Source of the DNA: G020348185 sp964525045
GTDB taxonomy: Bacteria; Nitrospirota; Nitrospiria; Nitrospirales; UBA8639
Length of the DNA: 64,000 nucleotides
Reading direction: 5' to 3'
Assembly (NCBI GenBank): GCA_964525045.1
Contig: CAZGFD010000017.1
Coordinates: forward strand, 1 to 64,000
Shown here: positions 44,467-53,564 of the stretch, in pieces
Position numbering within the stretch: position 1 is the stretch's first letter
Layout: the number at the start of each line of letters is the position of its first letter
Made by a program: the position numbers and the translations under genes
Notes under the pieces: model-generated
What the model was told of the DNA's origin: nothing
Seen by the model: only the letters and a program-made list of their open reading frames with translations
The model's database searches: none

Positions 44467-44667
44467 ATGAAAGAGACAGAAAATCCCAGAATTAAGAAGC
44501 AGCCATCAAGGGAAAAGCCCTTGGAAAAAAATAAAGTTCTTATCCACTATTGGTGGATGAGGGGGACTTCTGAATCTGTTCATGAATGGGATCAAGGCCT
44601 GCCGATTGAGGATAAGGATCGCCGACCTGAAAGGCAGAGTCGACGATGGAAATCATCCAATTCCTAA
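44467..44667 (+). CDS. 66-aa hydrophilic small protein
   Basis: The frame gives a Lys/Arg/Glu-rich protein with LIHYWWMRGTSESVHEWDQG in the middle. GGAG lies 6 nt before the ATG and an exact sigma54 promoter lies upstream. It has no signal or membrane segment and I do not recognise a family. It is the only one of the small sigma54-linked products here that is hydrophilic. Confidence 0.55.
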   Translation: MKETENPRIKKQPSREKPLEKNKVLIHYWWMRGTSESVHEWDQGLPIEDKDRRPERQSRRWKSSNS

Positions 44668-45209
44668 TTCCCTACCCCTTTTTTCTTCAACGAGTTCAAC
44701 AGCTTAAAGAAGAGGGTTGTTCGATTTTTCACAACCCAACTGCGAAGGTTTTCCAGTGTCTGTGGCTTTTCCTGGCAGGCAGCTAGGCATCTTTTAGGGG
44801 TATTCACTTTTCCACCTCATCAACCTAACCAACCAATGTACCAAGTAGGAAAATACCCCCAAAGATCCTCCTAAAATTGACCAACAATTATTAAGCTTTT
44901 CCCATTCAGTTCCTCACGCTCGCGGTTCGCATCATTTCCTGTTCCCGGAATCTCCGGGTGAGAGCCAACACCATGACTACCGCAATGTTTCAAAAAACAC
45001 CGACTCCATAAATCTTTTACTCCGATGGCGGGAAAGCAGAAAATTGCACAAAGGATAATGTTTAGGGAACAACCAATCTGTCATGTTGTAGGAATGGCCG
45101 GGGAAGTGTATTCCCAAGCCTTCAGCCCCGCCCTTATCTCTTTCAGTCACCAGTCAATTAAGTCATTGTTAGTCAACGTGTTTTTATTGATCCTTAGCGA
45201 AAAGAATAT
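44668..45209. other. Non-coding stretch with a hairpin
   Basis: I see no gene. GGGTTGT (44714-44720) and ACAACCC (44731-44737) form a 7-bp stem with a 10-nt loop just after the 66-aa gene, without a T-run. A half-site-like GTCAACGTGT lies at about 45174-45183, just upstream of the next sigma54 promoter. Confidence 0.45.
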
Positions 45210-45225
45210 TGGCATATGACTTGCT
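45210..45225 (+). promoter_or_regulatory. sigma54 promoter for the stripped AAA+ paralogue
   Basis: TGGCATATGACTTGCT is an exact -24/-12 match 32 bp before the ATG at 45257. Confidence 0.82.
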
Positions 45226-45256
45226 CCGTTTCCTTAGCCAAAAAAGGGGAAAGAGC

Positions 45257-46150
45257 ATGGACCTTCTCAATGCATATGAATTCTCCAAAACACAGTCGGT
45301 AAACAATCCTCCTTCCCGACAGTCCGAACTGGACCGCCCTCACATTCCTCAAAAGGACTACCTGGACCTTTTCGCCTTTGATCATGTGATTGGTCGGAGT
45401 CGAGGTTTCAAGGACCTTCTTGAACAGGTCGCCCGTGTTGCGGAGACCGAATGCAGAGTCCTTATCATCGGCGAGCCAGGAACCGGCAAGGAGTTGATGG
45501 CTCAACTGATTCATGCGAAAAGCCTTCGAAAGCACCAACCGTTCTGGAAGATCGAATGTATGCGCAATTCATTACATTTCCTCAATGGAGAACCCGGCCT
45601 CCCATTACTCAATCCCGTGCTCGAATACCCCGGAAGACAAGCTGTGGGGTTCGGTGTGCAAGAAAATGGCACTTTATTTTTTGATAAGATCGGAGCTTTG
45701 TCTAATGACAATCAGGCCAAGATGCTGCGATTCCTGCTCAACAGCGAACTAAAGGAGCCCAAGGCGCCGGTATCAGTCACGGAAGGTTTTCGAATCATCG
45801 CGTCCACCTCGCGTGACCTGCCTTGGGACGCAACAACAAAACGGTTTCGGGCTGATCTCCTGTATCGACTCAATGTGATCCCCTTACGTATTCCTCCACT
45901 CCGAGATCGCCGTGAAGATATTCCTCTCTTTCTCCAGCATTTTGTCAAGAAACATGCGATGAAACACGGAAAGGCCATCAGGAAGTTCAGTAAAAACACC
46001 CTTCCTCGTTTCCTCGGGTATTCCTGGCCAGGTAATATCCGTGAATTGGAAATGGTCGTTGAGCAGGCGGTGATGTCATTACGAGGCTCGACCTTGGATA
46101 TTCCCCAATCCGCCTTGGGTGAGATACCCTCGATGAGCCCCTTGCGATAA
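45257..46150 (+). CDS. Degenerate sigma54-activator AAA+ protein without receiver, GAFTGA or HTH
   Basis: A 297-aa protein related to the NtrC-type AAA+ domain. It has no receiver domain and no DNA-binding helix. Walker A is intact (GEPGTGKE, residues 72-79). The GAFTGA loop is absent: the equivalent stretch reads LEYPGRQAVGF. Walker B reads GTLFFDKIG, so the catalytic Glu of DE is a Lys (K144). Later elements (STSRD, LRIPPLRDRREDI, WPGNIRELEMVVEQA) remain. It could bind ATP but should neither hydrolyse it well nor contact sigma54. It may poison or stabilise hexamers of the other regulators. AAAAGGGGA lies before the ATG and an exact sigma54 promoter before that. Confidence 0.9.
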   Translation: MDLLNAYEFSKTQSVNNPPSRQSELDRPHIPQKDYLDLFAFDHVIGRSRGFKDLLEQVARVAETECRVLIIGEPGTGKELMAQLIHAKSLRKHQPFWKIECMRNSLHFLNGEPGLPLLNPVLEYPGRQAVGFGVQENGTLFFDKIGALSNDNQAKMLRFLLNSELKEPKAPVSVTEGFRIIASTSRDLPWDATTKRFRADLLYRLNVIPLRIPPLRDRREDIPLFLQHFVKKHAMKHGKAIRKFSKNTLPRFLGYSWPGNIRELEMVVEQAVMSLRGSTLDIPQSALGEIPSMSPLR

Positions 46151-46394
46151 AGCCTTTTTCTTTTCTGACGACGACGTCCTTCTCGTTCACCCGCCAATTC
46201 CCTACCGAAACACCCCGACTTTGCTTTTTTCATCTTTGTAAACTGAGAAGCATTCCGTGTAAGGTGAAACCATCACCCTCTCACCTTTTTGGCGCTGTAT
46301 ATGGTAAAATAGTTATTGAATCAATACGTTTGGTAAAATTTTCCCCTCTGTGCCCTACTTGACTAATGAATATTTAGGGGTTATCTGTGTAATT

Positions 46395-47072
46395 ATGATG
46401 ATCGATCGACCTCTCACACATGACGAACAAAAGGCCTCCGAAGCGGCCTTCCGGGGGCTTCCGTTTAATCCTGCCTGGTCACAATCAGCCAAGGTGGTCT
46501 ATGACGGAATTATTCAGGCCATGAATAATTCCTCGATATCTCCTTTAGTATCGGACGAACCCCTTCCAGAAGCGGGTGACCTCGGCATTACCCCAATCCC
46601 CCTGGAGTCCGACCAAACGCCCCCTTCGGAAGACTCGGAATCCGAAGTGGAACTGGGGGATCAACTTAGTGAGTCAACGACCATGCCTCTTCGCTCCAGG
46701 CAAGAGGCCATTGAATCCGGCCTGCTCATGGATATCACCCCAACCGCCCAAGTCCTCGGGATCGAATTGGCCGTTGGAGTAACCAAACCATTGTGGGAAC
46801 ATGGGATCATGGCGATACCCGATCTCTCGGAAAGTGAAGTACAAGAACGGGTTCGAGATGTGTTATTGGCCGTTCGCTTGCGATTAGCCAATTTAAAATC
46901 TCCAACCCCTATTGTGGAAGTTCCCGTCCTTCTTTCTCTGGCTTCTGAGCCATCCCCTCAGGTCTTTTCGATTTATGCGTTGTTTCACAAGGACCCCATT
47001 GAGTCAGACTGTTTGCTGCTGATTCACCCCGGTGAAGTCGCTTTCGCCGATCGGTCCTACCTCCAAAACTAA
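46395..47072 (+). CDS. DUF6573-like protein
   Basis: A protein of about 226 aa. An acidic, Ser/Pro/Glu-rich N-terminal half is followed by EAIESGLLMDITPTAQVLGI and VTKPLWEHG, which resemble the DUF6573 family seen in phage and conjugative contexts. Function is unknown. Two adjacent ATGs (46395 and 46398) are candidate starts; the ribosome-binding site is poor. It is not clearly part of an operon. Confidence 0.55.
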   Translation: MMIDRPLTHDEQKASEAAFRGLPFNPAWSQSAKVVYDGIIQAMNNSSISPLVSDEPLPEAGDLGITPIPLESDQTPPSEDSESEVELGDQLSESTTMPLRSRQEAIESGLLMDITPTAQVLGIELAVGVTKPLWEHGIMAIPDLSESEVQERVRDVLLAVRLRLANLKSPTPIVEVPVLLSLASEPSPQVFSIYALFHKDPIESDCLLLIHPGEVAFADRSYLQN

Positions 47073-47248
47073 TAACGGTCAATACATTTCAAAGTTCAAG
47101 GCAGGGAATTCCAACCAGCATTCCGCGCCTGTTCACGGGAAACCTGGAACTTGAACCCGGGGTGGAGCTCCTACCCAGATGCCCGGATTCCCAATTGTGT
47201 GGTATCCTCCCAACCCACTAAATTTTTGGTTCTTTCTTTTTTGAAAGC

Positions 47249-47689
47249 ATGGATAAAAATATCTGGTTTCTCACCAATGCCGTTCTCGGTAGTTTGACGG
47301 TGAACATTGGGTTATGGCTTCTTCTTGGAGACCTTCCCATTCCTGGAGCCCTGGCATTGATAGTGGGGTTAGCGGGAGTGTTAGCATGGCAGACCCCGGC
47401 CATTGCACATATTTGGGCGGTGTCCACACTACTCTTAGGATTGGAAAGTTTGGCATGGCCGGTTTTGCAAATGGCGGACATTCGGAAACTGGGACCAGAA
47501 CCTCCTCTGGAAGATTTGCAGCGGATCTTTACGGCCGTTCTCTTTGGCCTGTTTTCGGGGGTGTTTTGGATGACCTTCTCGTATGGAATTTACAAACGGA
47601 TTCGTTCTCAACAAAAACCGTCCGAACCGTCGAAAAGCGTCCCCCCACCGGGGGAAAAGAAAAAGAAAAAATCGAAAGGCACCCGGTGA
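47249..47689 (+). CDS. Integral membrane protein, unknown function
   Basis: A 146-aa protein with four predicted membrane helices (about 8-25, 31-48, 52-72, 94-115) and a basic, Pro/Lys-rich tail (PPPGEKKKKKSKGTR). The four-helix pattern is clear but I cannot name a family. It converges on priA with a 25-bp gap. Confidence 0.7.
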   Translation: MDKNIWFLTNAVLGSLTVNIGLWLLLGDLPIPGALALIVGLAGVLAWQTPAIAHIWAVSTLLLGLESLAWPVLQMADIRKLGPEPPLEDLQRIFTAVLFGLFSGVFWMTFSYGIYKRIRSQQKPSEPSKSVPPPGEKKKKKSKGTR

Positions 47690-47714
47690 TCCGAATCGTA
47701 CCATTCGATCGCCC

Positions 47715-50060
47715 TCACAGAATTTCCAGTGGATCCACATCGACCTCCAATGTCATTCGCTCTTGTTTCAAGACAAGCTCTAGCTCTTCCCGGACTCCCT
47801 GGACAAGTTGACGACCCCGGTTCAACTGTCGGCATTTGAGGACCATCACATAACGTGAAATCCCACGGGATCGAGGTCGCGGGGAAGAGATAGGACCTAA
47901 AATATTTTCATTGTCAATTTGGCCTTCGCGTGTTGGAGGCGATTGACCGCCTGTCTTTTTTACCCCACCCACCAGAAGATCACCACATCGCTTCGCGGCC
48001 AGCACGACACGATCATGATGTTTCCCTGAAATGGCCAATTGAATCAAATGGGTGAATGGCGGATACCCCAAGGCCTCCCGAAACCCAAGCTCCGGTTCGT
48101 AAAAAACCCTGGCATCGCGCTGAACGGCCGCTTGAATGACATGATGCGCAGGTAGATAGGTTTGCAGAACCACTTCTGCATTTAACGAATGCTGATTGCC
48201 AGAAGCCGCCAAGCCTATGGCCTGCTCCAAAAGGCGGTAGGTCCGTTCAGCCGATCGAAAGTCCGGTATATGCAGCCCTCCGTCGGCATAGGGAATACCG
48301 ACAAAGTCGGCGCGGGGCAGGGTCGGTCCGTGAAACAACAATTCTGTTCCAATCAAAATGTTAAGGTTTCCGTTCTTAAACCGTTCTAGCAAGACAGTCT
48401 CCTCCTTAGTGGTTTTGACCACTTCCCGATCGAACCGCGCGACGTTCGATAAGGGAAATTGCTGTTGCACCATTTCTTCTAACCGTTCAGTTCCAAACCC
48501 TGACGGTTCGAGCCGAGTCGATTCGCACGAGGAACACGTCGCCGGGGGAATATGAGTTTGTCCGCAATAGGAACAAACTAAACGAGCCGGCTTTTTGTGG
48601 AGGGTTAAGGCGACACCACAGGCTGAACATTGAGGCACATGCCCACAATCCTTGCACAATAATGCGCGGGAGAACCCCTTTCGATTCAGAAACAATATCA
48701 CCGATCCATTCGCCCCCAGGGTCTTTTGCATGCTGTTCATCATGTCATCAGACAACATGGTGCCATACGGCGTCTGCTGGAGATTGACCATCCGGACTTC
48801 CGGAACTGAGATGGCAGTGGATTTTTTGACCAAAATATTGAGATTGTGCTCTTTAAACCTGTGAACCGTTTCCAGTGACGGATGGGCAGAACTCAGCACG
48901 AGAAGGCTGGATTCGAGCTTGGCCCTCATTCTGGCTACCTCCCGGGTGTGATAAGGCGGGCTTTGCTCTTCTTTATAGGAGGAATCTTCTTCGCGCTCGA
49001 CCCACACCAACCCCAACGATGGCAGGGGGACAAAAAGGGCCATTCGAGTTCCGACCACCACATCAAATTGCCCTTCCCGAATCGCCTGCCACAGCTCTGA
49101 CCGAGCTCGCTGAGGGAGATCGCCATGATACAACCCGATCCGATCACCGAACGGCTCTTGTAAGGACTGAGCGATGTGAGAAGCCTGACTGATCTCAGGA
49201 GCAAGGACCAGGACTGTCCGTTGAGCCTTTAAGGTGTCCCTCACCGCTTGCATCAGACATTGTTGCCGGAAGGGACGAGAATTGAACAGCAAGATTTCAT
49301 CGTGCGTGGAACCGGATAACTTTTTGAGAAAGTCCTGTCTCCAGCTAGCGAAACTCTCACTGTGCTGAATGTTCCTATAAACAGGATCTTCCTCTTCCTT
49401 CACAAACGCCAATACATTCGTTTGGTGCACATCCCTCTGCCTGGGAGAAGAGGATGCTCCTTCCAATTGGTCTGTTTTTGGTAAGACGCGCGCGGAGACT
49501 GTTCGAACCCGATCCTGTTCGACAATGAACCCCTTTTGTTTTAAGCGAGTCAAAAATGGACCAACGTTGGCCACCGTTTTGCGCAGGGTCACCAGGGTGA
49601 GCCCATTGGGGAATTTTGAGAGTCGAGTCAACAGAGAGGCGTGGTGGGGCGAAAGCTTCGAACTATCCAGAGCTTGTCTTCCGGAATCGGTCAGCAACAC
49701 TCGCTTTGAAATTTGACCCGGTAAGGCCGGCGGGATGATTAACCGAAGACCGGACGCCGCCGGAGCCAGATAATAATCCGTGACCTGGCGAGCCAGCGCG
49801 ATTAATGTGGAGTCCAAGGCGGCGTCTTCCGACGAATCGATCAGGCCGCAAATTTCTCGGAGGTTGCTCCCGGTAATCCCCCGAGCACCTAACTGTCCGG
49901 GGATTCGTTCGGCTAATTGAAAAATTAGACCTTGGGTGGTCGTCCGTCCCAAGGGAACCAACACCCGACTGCCGATATGAAGGCGACCTCGTAACTTCGG
50001 GGGAACCAGATAGGTAAACACCTGGTAGCGTCGTTTTGACAGGGCAACGTCTGCGAACAT
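47715..50060 (-). CDS. priA: PriA-type primosomal protein with lost ATPase motifs
   Basis: A 781-aa protein with the N-terminal 3'-DNA-binding domain of PriA (LSKRRYQVFTYLVP), the zinc-binding Cys cluster (CKDCGHVPQCSACG, then CSYCGQTHIPPATCSSC) and the C-terminal domain. Helicase motif I, normally GVTGSGKT, is replaced by EILLFNSRPFRQQ (about residue 255). The DEEH box is weakened to EREEDSS (about 357), and QxxGRAGR reads QAIGLAAS (about 617). It should not bind or hydrolyse ATP normally. Length and domain order otherwise fit the family. It may serve replication restart as a DNA-structure scaffold only, as proposed for actinobacterial PriA. Confidence 0.9.
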   Translation of the reverse strand: MFADVALSKRRYQVFTYLVPPKLRGRLHIGSRVLVPLGRTTTQGLIFQLAERIPGQLGARGITGSNLREICGLIDSSEDAALDSTLIALARQVTDYYLAPAASGLRLIIPPALPGQISKRVLLTDSGRQALDSSKLSPHHASLLTRLSKFPNGLTLVTLRKTVANVGPFLTRLKQKGFIVEQDRVRTVSARVLPKTDQLEGASSSPRQRDVHQTNVLAFVKEEEDPVYRNIQHSESFASWRQDFLKKLSGSTHDEILLFNSRPFRQQCLMQAVRDTLKAQRTVLVLAPEISQASHIAQSLQEPFGDRIGLYHGDLPQRARSELWQAIREGQFDVVVGTRMALFVPLPSLGLVWVEREEDSSYKEEQSPPYHTREVARMRAKLESSLLVLSSAHPSLETVHRFKEHNLNILVKKSTAISVPEVRMVNLQQTPYGTMLSDDMMNSMQKTLGANGSVILFLNRKGFSRALLCKDCGHVPQCSACGVALTLHKKPARLVCSYCGQTHIPPATCSSCESTRLEPSGFGTERLEEMVQQQFPLSNVARFDREVVKTTKEETVLLERFKNGNLNILIGTELLFHGPTLPRADFVGIPYADGGLHIPDFRSAERTYRLLEQAIGLAASGNQHSLNAEVVLQTYLPAHHVIQAAVQRDARVFYEPELGFREALGYPPFTHLIQLAISGKHHDRVVLAAKRCGDLLVGGVKKTGGQSPPTREGQIDNENILGPISSPRPRSRGISRYVMVLKCRQLNRGRQLVQGVREELELVLKQERMTLEVDVDPLEIL

Positions 50061-50258
50061 GGGGACAAAGAAATTAATAAGGGTTCCATTCTACCAATGG
50101 TCCATGCACCTCACCAAATCCTTTAAACGAAGGAAATCCGGCAATCCAAGAAATTACTTCGTTCTAATATTTGACAAAGACATGTTGCCCGAGTTTAAAG
50201 TCATACGCCTGAAAGAGCGAGAAGGAAAAACACCTGATTGGATGGATGGAATCTCGAA

Positions 50259-50960
50259 GTGACTCTTCGACGTAGATCCCACAAAATCGTGGTCACCACC
50301 ATTGGAGTGATGCTGTTGACGATTCTCCTCACGGCACGAGGTCAGGCGGAAGTCTATGTGGGAGGAATGGGAGGATTCGTAGGGCCCATGGACTTAAGTG
50401 ATGTGAGCGCCACCACGGGGGCCCTTCCCACGCAGCGGTTAAATGATGTCGCACTAGATAATGCCGCGATGGCCGGAGCAAAATTAGGATACCACTTTTC
50501 ATCCCTGAAGTGGCTGGGTATCGAGACGGAAGGCCTGTTCACGACAATTCAATTCGCCGATCAAGATACTTCAGAAGGCAATCTCACCGGAGCAGATGAT
50601 CTGGAGGTGACCACCTGGGGGTTCAATGCCGTGTTCCGGTATCCAGGAGAGCGGTTTCAACCTTATATTGGGGGAGGCCTTGGACTCTATTTCGCTGAGC
50701 TGACCCTCGATAACTTTGGCACCGCGACTGATGGGCTAGTCCCGGGGTTCAATGCCCTAGCCGGCATACGGGCATTTCTGAACGATGCGAAATCCGTCGC
50801 AGTATTTGCGGAATATAAGTTCAACTACGCCAAATTTAAATTTGGGTATCCGGAAACAGCGAGCCTCTCCTCATTCGAACTTGAGGGAACCTATCTCGCC
50901 AACATCGCCGCAGCGGGCTTCGCAATTCACTTCGATCTGTTCCCTAAGAGCAGCTTATAG
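50259..50960 (+). CDS. Outer-membrane beta-barrel protein
   Basis: A protein of about 233 aa with a signal peptide (VVTTIGVMLLTILLTARGQA) and an OmpA/OmpW-like eight-stranded barrel pattern (GAKLGYHFSSLKWLGIETEG, PYIGGGLGLYFAEL and a hydrophobic-aromatic end). I start at GTG 50259; TTG 50238 is also in frame. Function is unknown; no peptidoglycan-binding domain follows. Confidence 0.75.
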   Translation: MTLRRRSHKIVVTTIGVMLLTILLTARGQAEVYVGGMGGFVGPMDLSDVSATTGALPTQRLNDVALDNAAMAGAKLGYHFSSLKWLGIETEGLFTTIQFADQDTSEGNLTGADDLEVTTWGFNAVFRYPGERFQPYIGGGLGLYFAELTLDNFGTATDGLVPGFNALAGIRAFLNDAKSVAVFAEYKFNYAKFKFGYPETASLSSFELEGTYLANIAAAGFAIHFDLFPKSSL

Positions 50961-51233
50961 GATGAAGCTGCGTCTTCAAGGATCGAGACGAGGTCGTGGC
51001 ATTTCTGCGCTCCATCGCAGAGGACAGCGCTCCTGGTTTTCCACCACATAGCGGCCAAGACATGGTGGAAATCTATTAATCGGTCATGTGTCTTTCCAAG
51101 ACCTCCCCCCTAAACCTTAATGGGTAGATAAAACTTTCCAGTCTATGCCCGTGTTAAGCTTCGCCAGCCAAGACTCACTCCACAATATTATCCCATCCCC
51201 TAATTATTTTCCGGTCGGTCACCGAAATTGCAT

Positions 51234-53342
51234 TCACCGGTTTGCGCAGAACCCGAACACGACCGCTTGGTCCGGGTAAACCAGATTATTCCAGTCTAAG
51301 CCCTCGGCGGTGACCCTTTGGCCCGCTACCGTGTAATGGGCATTCCAGAGTTCCCGCACGGTTCCCTCGATCGGAAAAGAAACCACCCAGTCGACCGGCG
51401 CCGTGCCTGTATTCCGTACATGGACGTCCGCACAATATCCGGATGTCCAGTCGGATTGGGTCACCAGTTCCACGCTAACCGTGCCGCCCGGGGAGGGGTC
51501 GGGAGAAGGCCCATCCGGGGGATCGGTAGGCTGGGGGTCAGGTGGGGGAGGATCGTTTGGCGGAGAGGCATGTCCCCGCTCCGCGCAGAACCCGAATTCC
51601 ACGCTACTATGAGGGTGGACAAGGTTGTTCCAGGACTCCCCCTCGGCTGTGAGTTGGTTGTTTGACACCACCCCCACGGCATTCCAGATATCCCGGAGGT
51701 GCCCCTCGATTGGAACTTGGACCACCCAATCCACCGGATTTGAACCGCCATTCGTCACTGTCACGTTTGCGCAATAGCCTGTATCCCAGTCAGATTGGGT
51801 GGTGACCGCCGTGGTCACCTGATTACCAGGGAGAGGCCCCGGAGCCGGTGGATCATCGCCAGGAGGGTCATTGGTCGGTGGCTCCGGAGGAGGCACAAAG
51901 TCGCTCCCCGCCAGTTCCAGGATTTCTGCCAGTGCACCCGTGTATCCCGCATTGTAATCCGTAGCCACCTCGTTCCTGATGTAATCAGTTCGGTCGTCTT
52001 GCCAGTCGAAATCATCAGGGCTGGCCGGACCTCCAACCAAAGCTCCCGTCAACTCGTGGGTGTTCTGGGGAGGATCGGCAATATTGTTGGTGAGGGAATC
52101 ATGCGCCGCTCTGTGATGAGGATTTTTCGGAGAGTTGGCTCCGAACCCCACGACATAACTGGCTTCCCTTGGATTATCCCCGAGGATATAGTTGATCTGG
52201 TTCAGGGCAAAAGTTCGATACGATTCTGCCAGGGCGGGGACTCCTACCTCCCCGGCGTAGATCACCGCTAAAAAGGCTGTCGTCGAGGCATAGCGAAGCG
52301 ACCCCCATTGATTCAAAAACACCAGACCACCTGGCGTGCGCTGGAGTTCCTCCATCCAGACCCTCAAGTGCTCTTTCATCTTGTTTTGATAGACCTGCTC
52401 CCCGGTGATACGGGCCAGGAGCAGGTTCGTCCCATTGGATACATTATCCCAGCTATGCGCCCAGTACACAGCGGACTGTGCCGTGGATATGGCCGACTTC
52501 GCCTGGTTGAGATAGGCACCTTCGCCAGTGGCCAGGTGCAACCACGTGGCGCCCCAAGCCAGTTCATCCCAGAACCCGCTGAAGGAGGTGTAAAACCCGT
52601 TCGCCGCTGTATAACCGGAACTCGATCGATAGCTGTCAGCAAAGAGGTACAACCGCCTGGCTTTTCCCAGCAAAAGGTCCGCATATTCCGGTTCCTCTTG
52701 GGCGAAGACCAGAGCGCCGACTGCAAGGGCCGCGGCAGTCCCGGCCGTTACCTCAGTGCATGGGGCACTTGGGGTACATGCGTACGCGGGTCGCGGCATC
52801 GTCATCTTTTCGGGTGGCCCCCAGAAGGCATGATCGGCATGGGGATCGCCAACTTGATAATAGAACGTATCATCTTGTGGAGTACCCGGGTCCCCTTCCT
52901 GGTACGCCTCGAGGAAATAATCGAGAACAAAGCGGAGACTATCCTTGGCATACAGCGTTTGTCCCGATCGGTCATACGCTTCTCTGGATTCATACAGGCT
53001 CCAGCCAAGCATGGTGGCGCTGTAGGCCATGGGAAGGCCAAACTTGCCGTGGTCACCCGCGTCAAACCACCCCCCGGAGAGATCCACACCCACATCCTGA
53101 CCATCGTCGAGTGCAGCGGGATTCCTCCACTCCACACGCCAGAAATATTTATCGAGATGATCCCCGGAGCGCTGAGCCTCATAGAAAAGAAATGATTGCT
53201 CCAAGGCCTGTGCGTAATCGAATTTCAGTTGCTCTTCGGGCAGCAACCCCGCGGAAGAGCTCCACGCGGTAAGTAATGAGATGGACAGGATCAGCGCACA
53301 GATCACTTCCATTTTCAAACGCATGTGCATGGTGTTCACCAT
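51234..53342 (-). CDS. Secreted GH9 endoglucanase with two CBM2-like domains
   Basis: A protein of about 702 aa from the ATG at 53342 (AAAGGAG upstream). It has a signal peptide, then a glycoside hydrolase family 9 catalytic domain. The catalytic base Asp is in GGWFDAGDHGKFG (about 97), the His region is NPHHRAAHDS, and the acid Glu lies in IRNEVATDYNAGYTGALAEI. Two Pro-rich linkers connect two C-terminal domains of about 90 aa. Each has QSDW-x-GYCA-V and FGFCA, like family 2 cellulose-binding modules. The enzyme should cut beta-1,4-glucans outside the cell. A GH9 cellulase is unexpected in a chemolithoautotroph; higher GC suggests transfer. Confidence 0.93.
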   Translation of the reverse strand: MVNTMHMRLKMEVICALILSISLLTAWSSSAGLLPEEQLKFDYAQALEQSFLFYEAQRSGDHLDKYFWRVEWRNPAALDDGQDVGVDLSGGWFDAGDHGKFGLPMAYSATMLGWSLYESREAYDRSGQTLYAKDSLRFVLDYFLEAYQEGDPGTPQDDTFYYQVGDPHADHAFWGPPEKMTMPRPAYACTPSAPCTEVTAGTAAALAVGALVFAQEEPEYADLLLGKARRLYLFADSYRSSSGYTAANGFYTSFSGFWDELAWGATWLHLATGEGAYLNQAKSAISTAQSAVYWAHSWDNVSNGTNLLLARITGEQVYQNKMKEHLRVWMEELQRTPGGLVFLNQWGSLRYASTTAFLAVIYAGEVGVPALAESYRTFALNQINYILGDNPREASYVVGFGANSPKNPHHRAAHDSLTNNIADPPQNTHELTGALVGGPASPDDFDWQDDRTDYIRNEVATDYNAGYTGALAEILELAGSDFVPPPEPPTNDPPGDDPPAPGPLPGNQVTTAVTTQSDWDTGYCANVTVTNGGSNPVDWVVQVPIEGHLRDIWNAVGVVSNNQLTAEGESWNNLVHPHSSVEFGFCAERGHASPPNDPPPPDPQPTDPPDGPSPDPSPGGTVSVELVTQSDWTSGYCADVHVRNTGTAPVDWVVSFPIEGTVRELWNAHYTVAGQRVTAEGLDWNNLVYPDQAVVFGFCANR

Positions 53343-53526
53343 TTCTGTGGTCTCCTTTAGAGTGTGGCAATGGTTAACCTTCGGAATGGACAGGCTAAGG
53401 TCCCGCATTCCTTTTTTTGTCAAAACTATTAAGAGAGGGTAGACCTGTAGAATGTTCTTTGTTCCCATCCCCTGTATAAGGGAAAGAACAAAGAACTGAC
53501 TTCAGGAGGGGCTGAGGGTAAGAGCT

Positions 53527-53542
53527 AGCAAACTGGATGCCA
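53527..53542 (-). promoter_or_regulatory. sigma54 promoter for the GH9 cellulase
   Basis: On the minus strand the site is TGGCATCCAGTTTGCT, an exact -24/-12 match. It lies about 185 bp before the cellulase start, so the leader is long. Confidence 0.78.
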
Positions 53543-53564
53543 AAAGAAAAATAACGGATGGGAA

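Noticed and set aside
51795..53195. Long plus-strand frames opposite the GH9 gene
   Set aside because: They are antisense shadows of a gene with clear signal, catalytic and binding domains.
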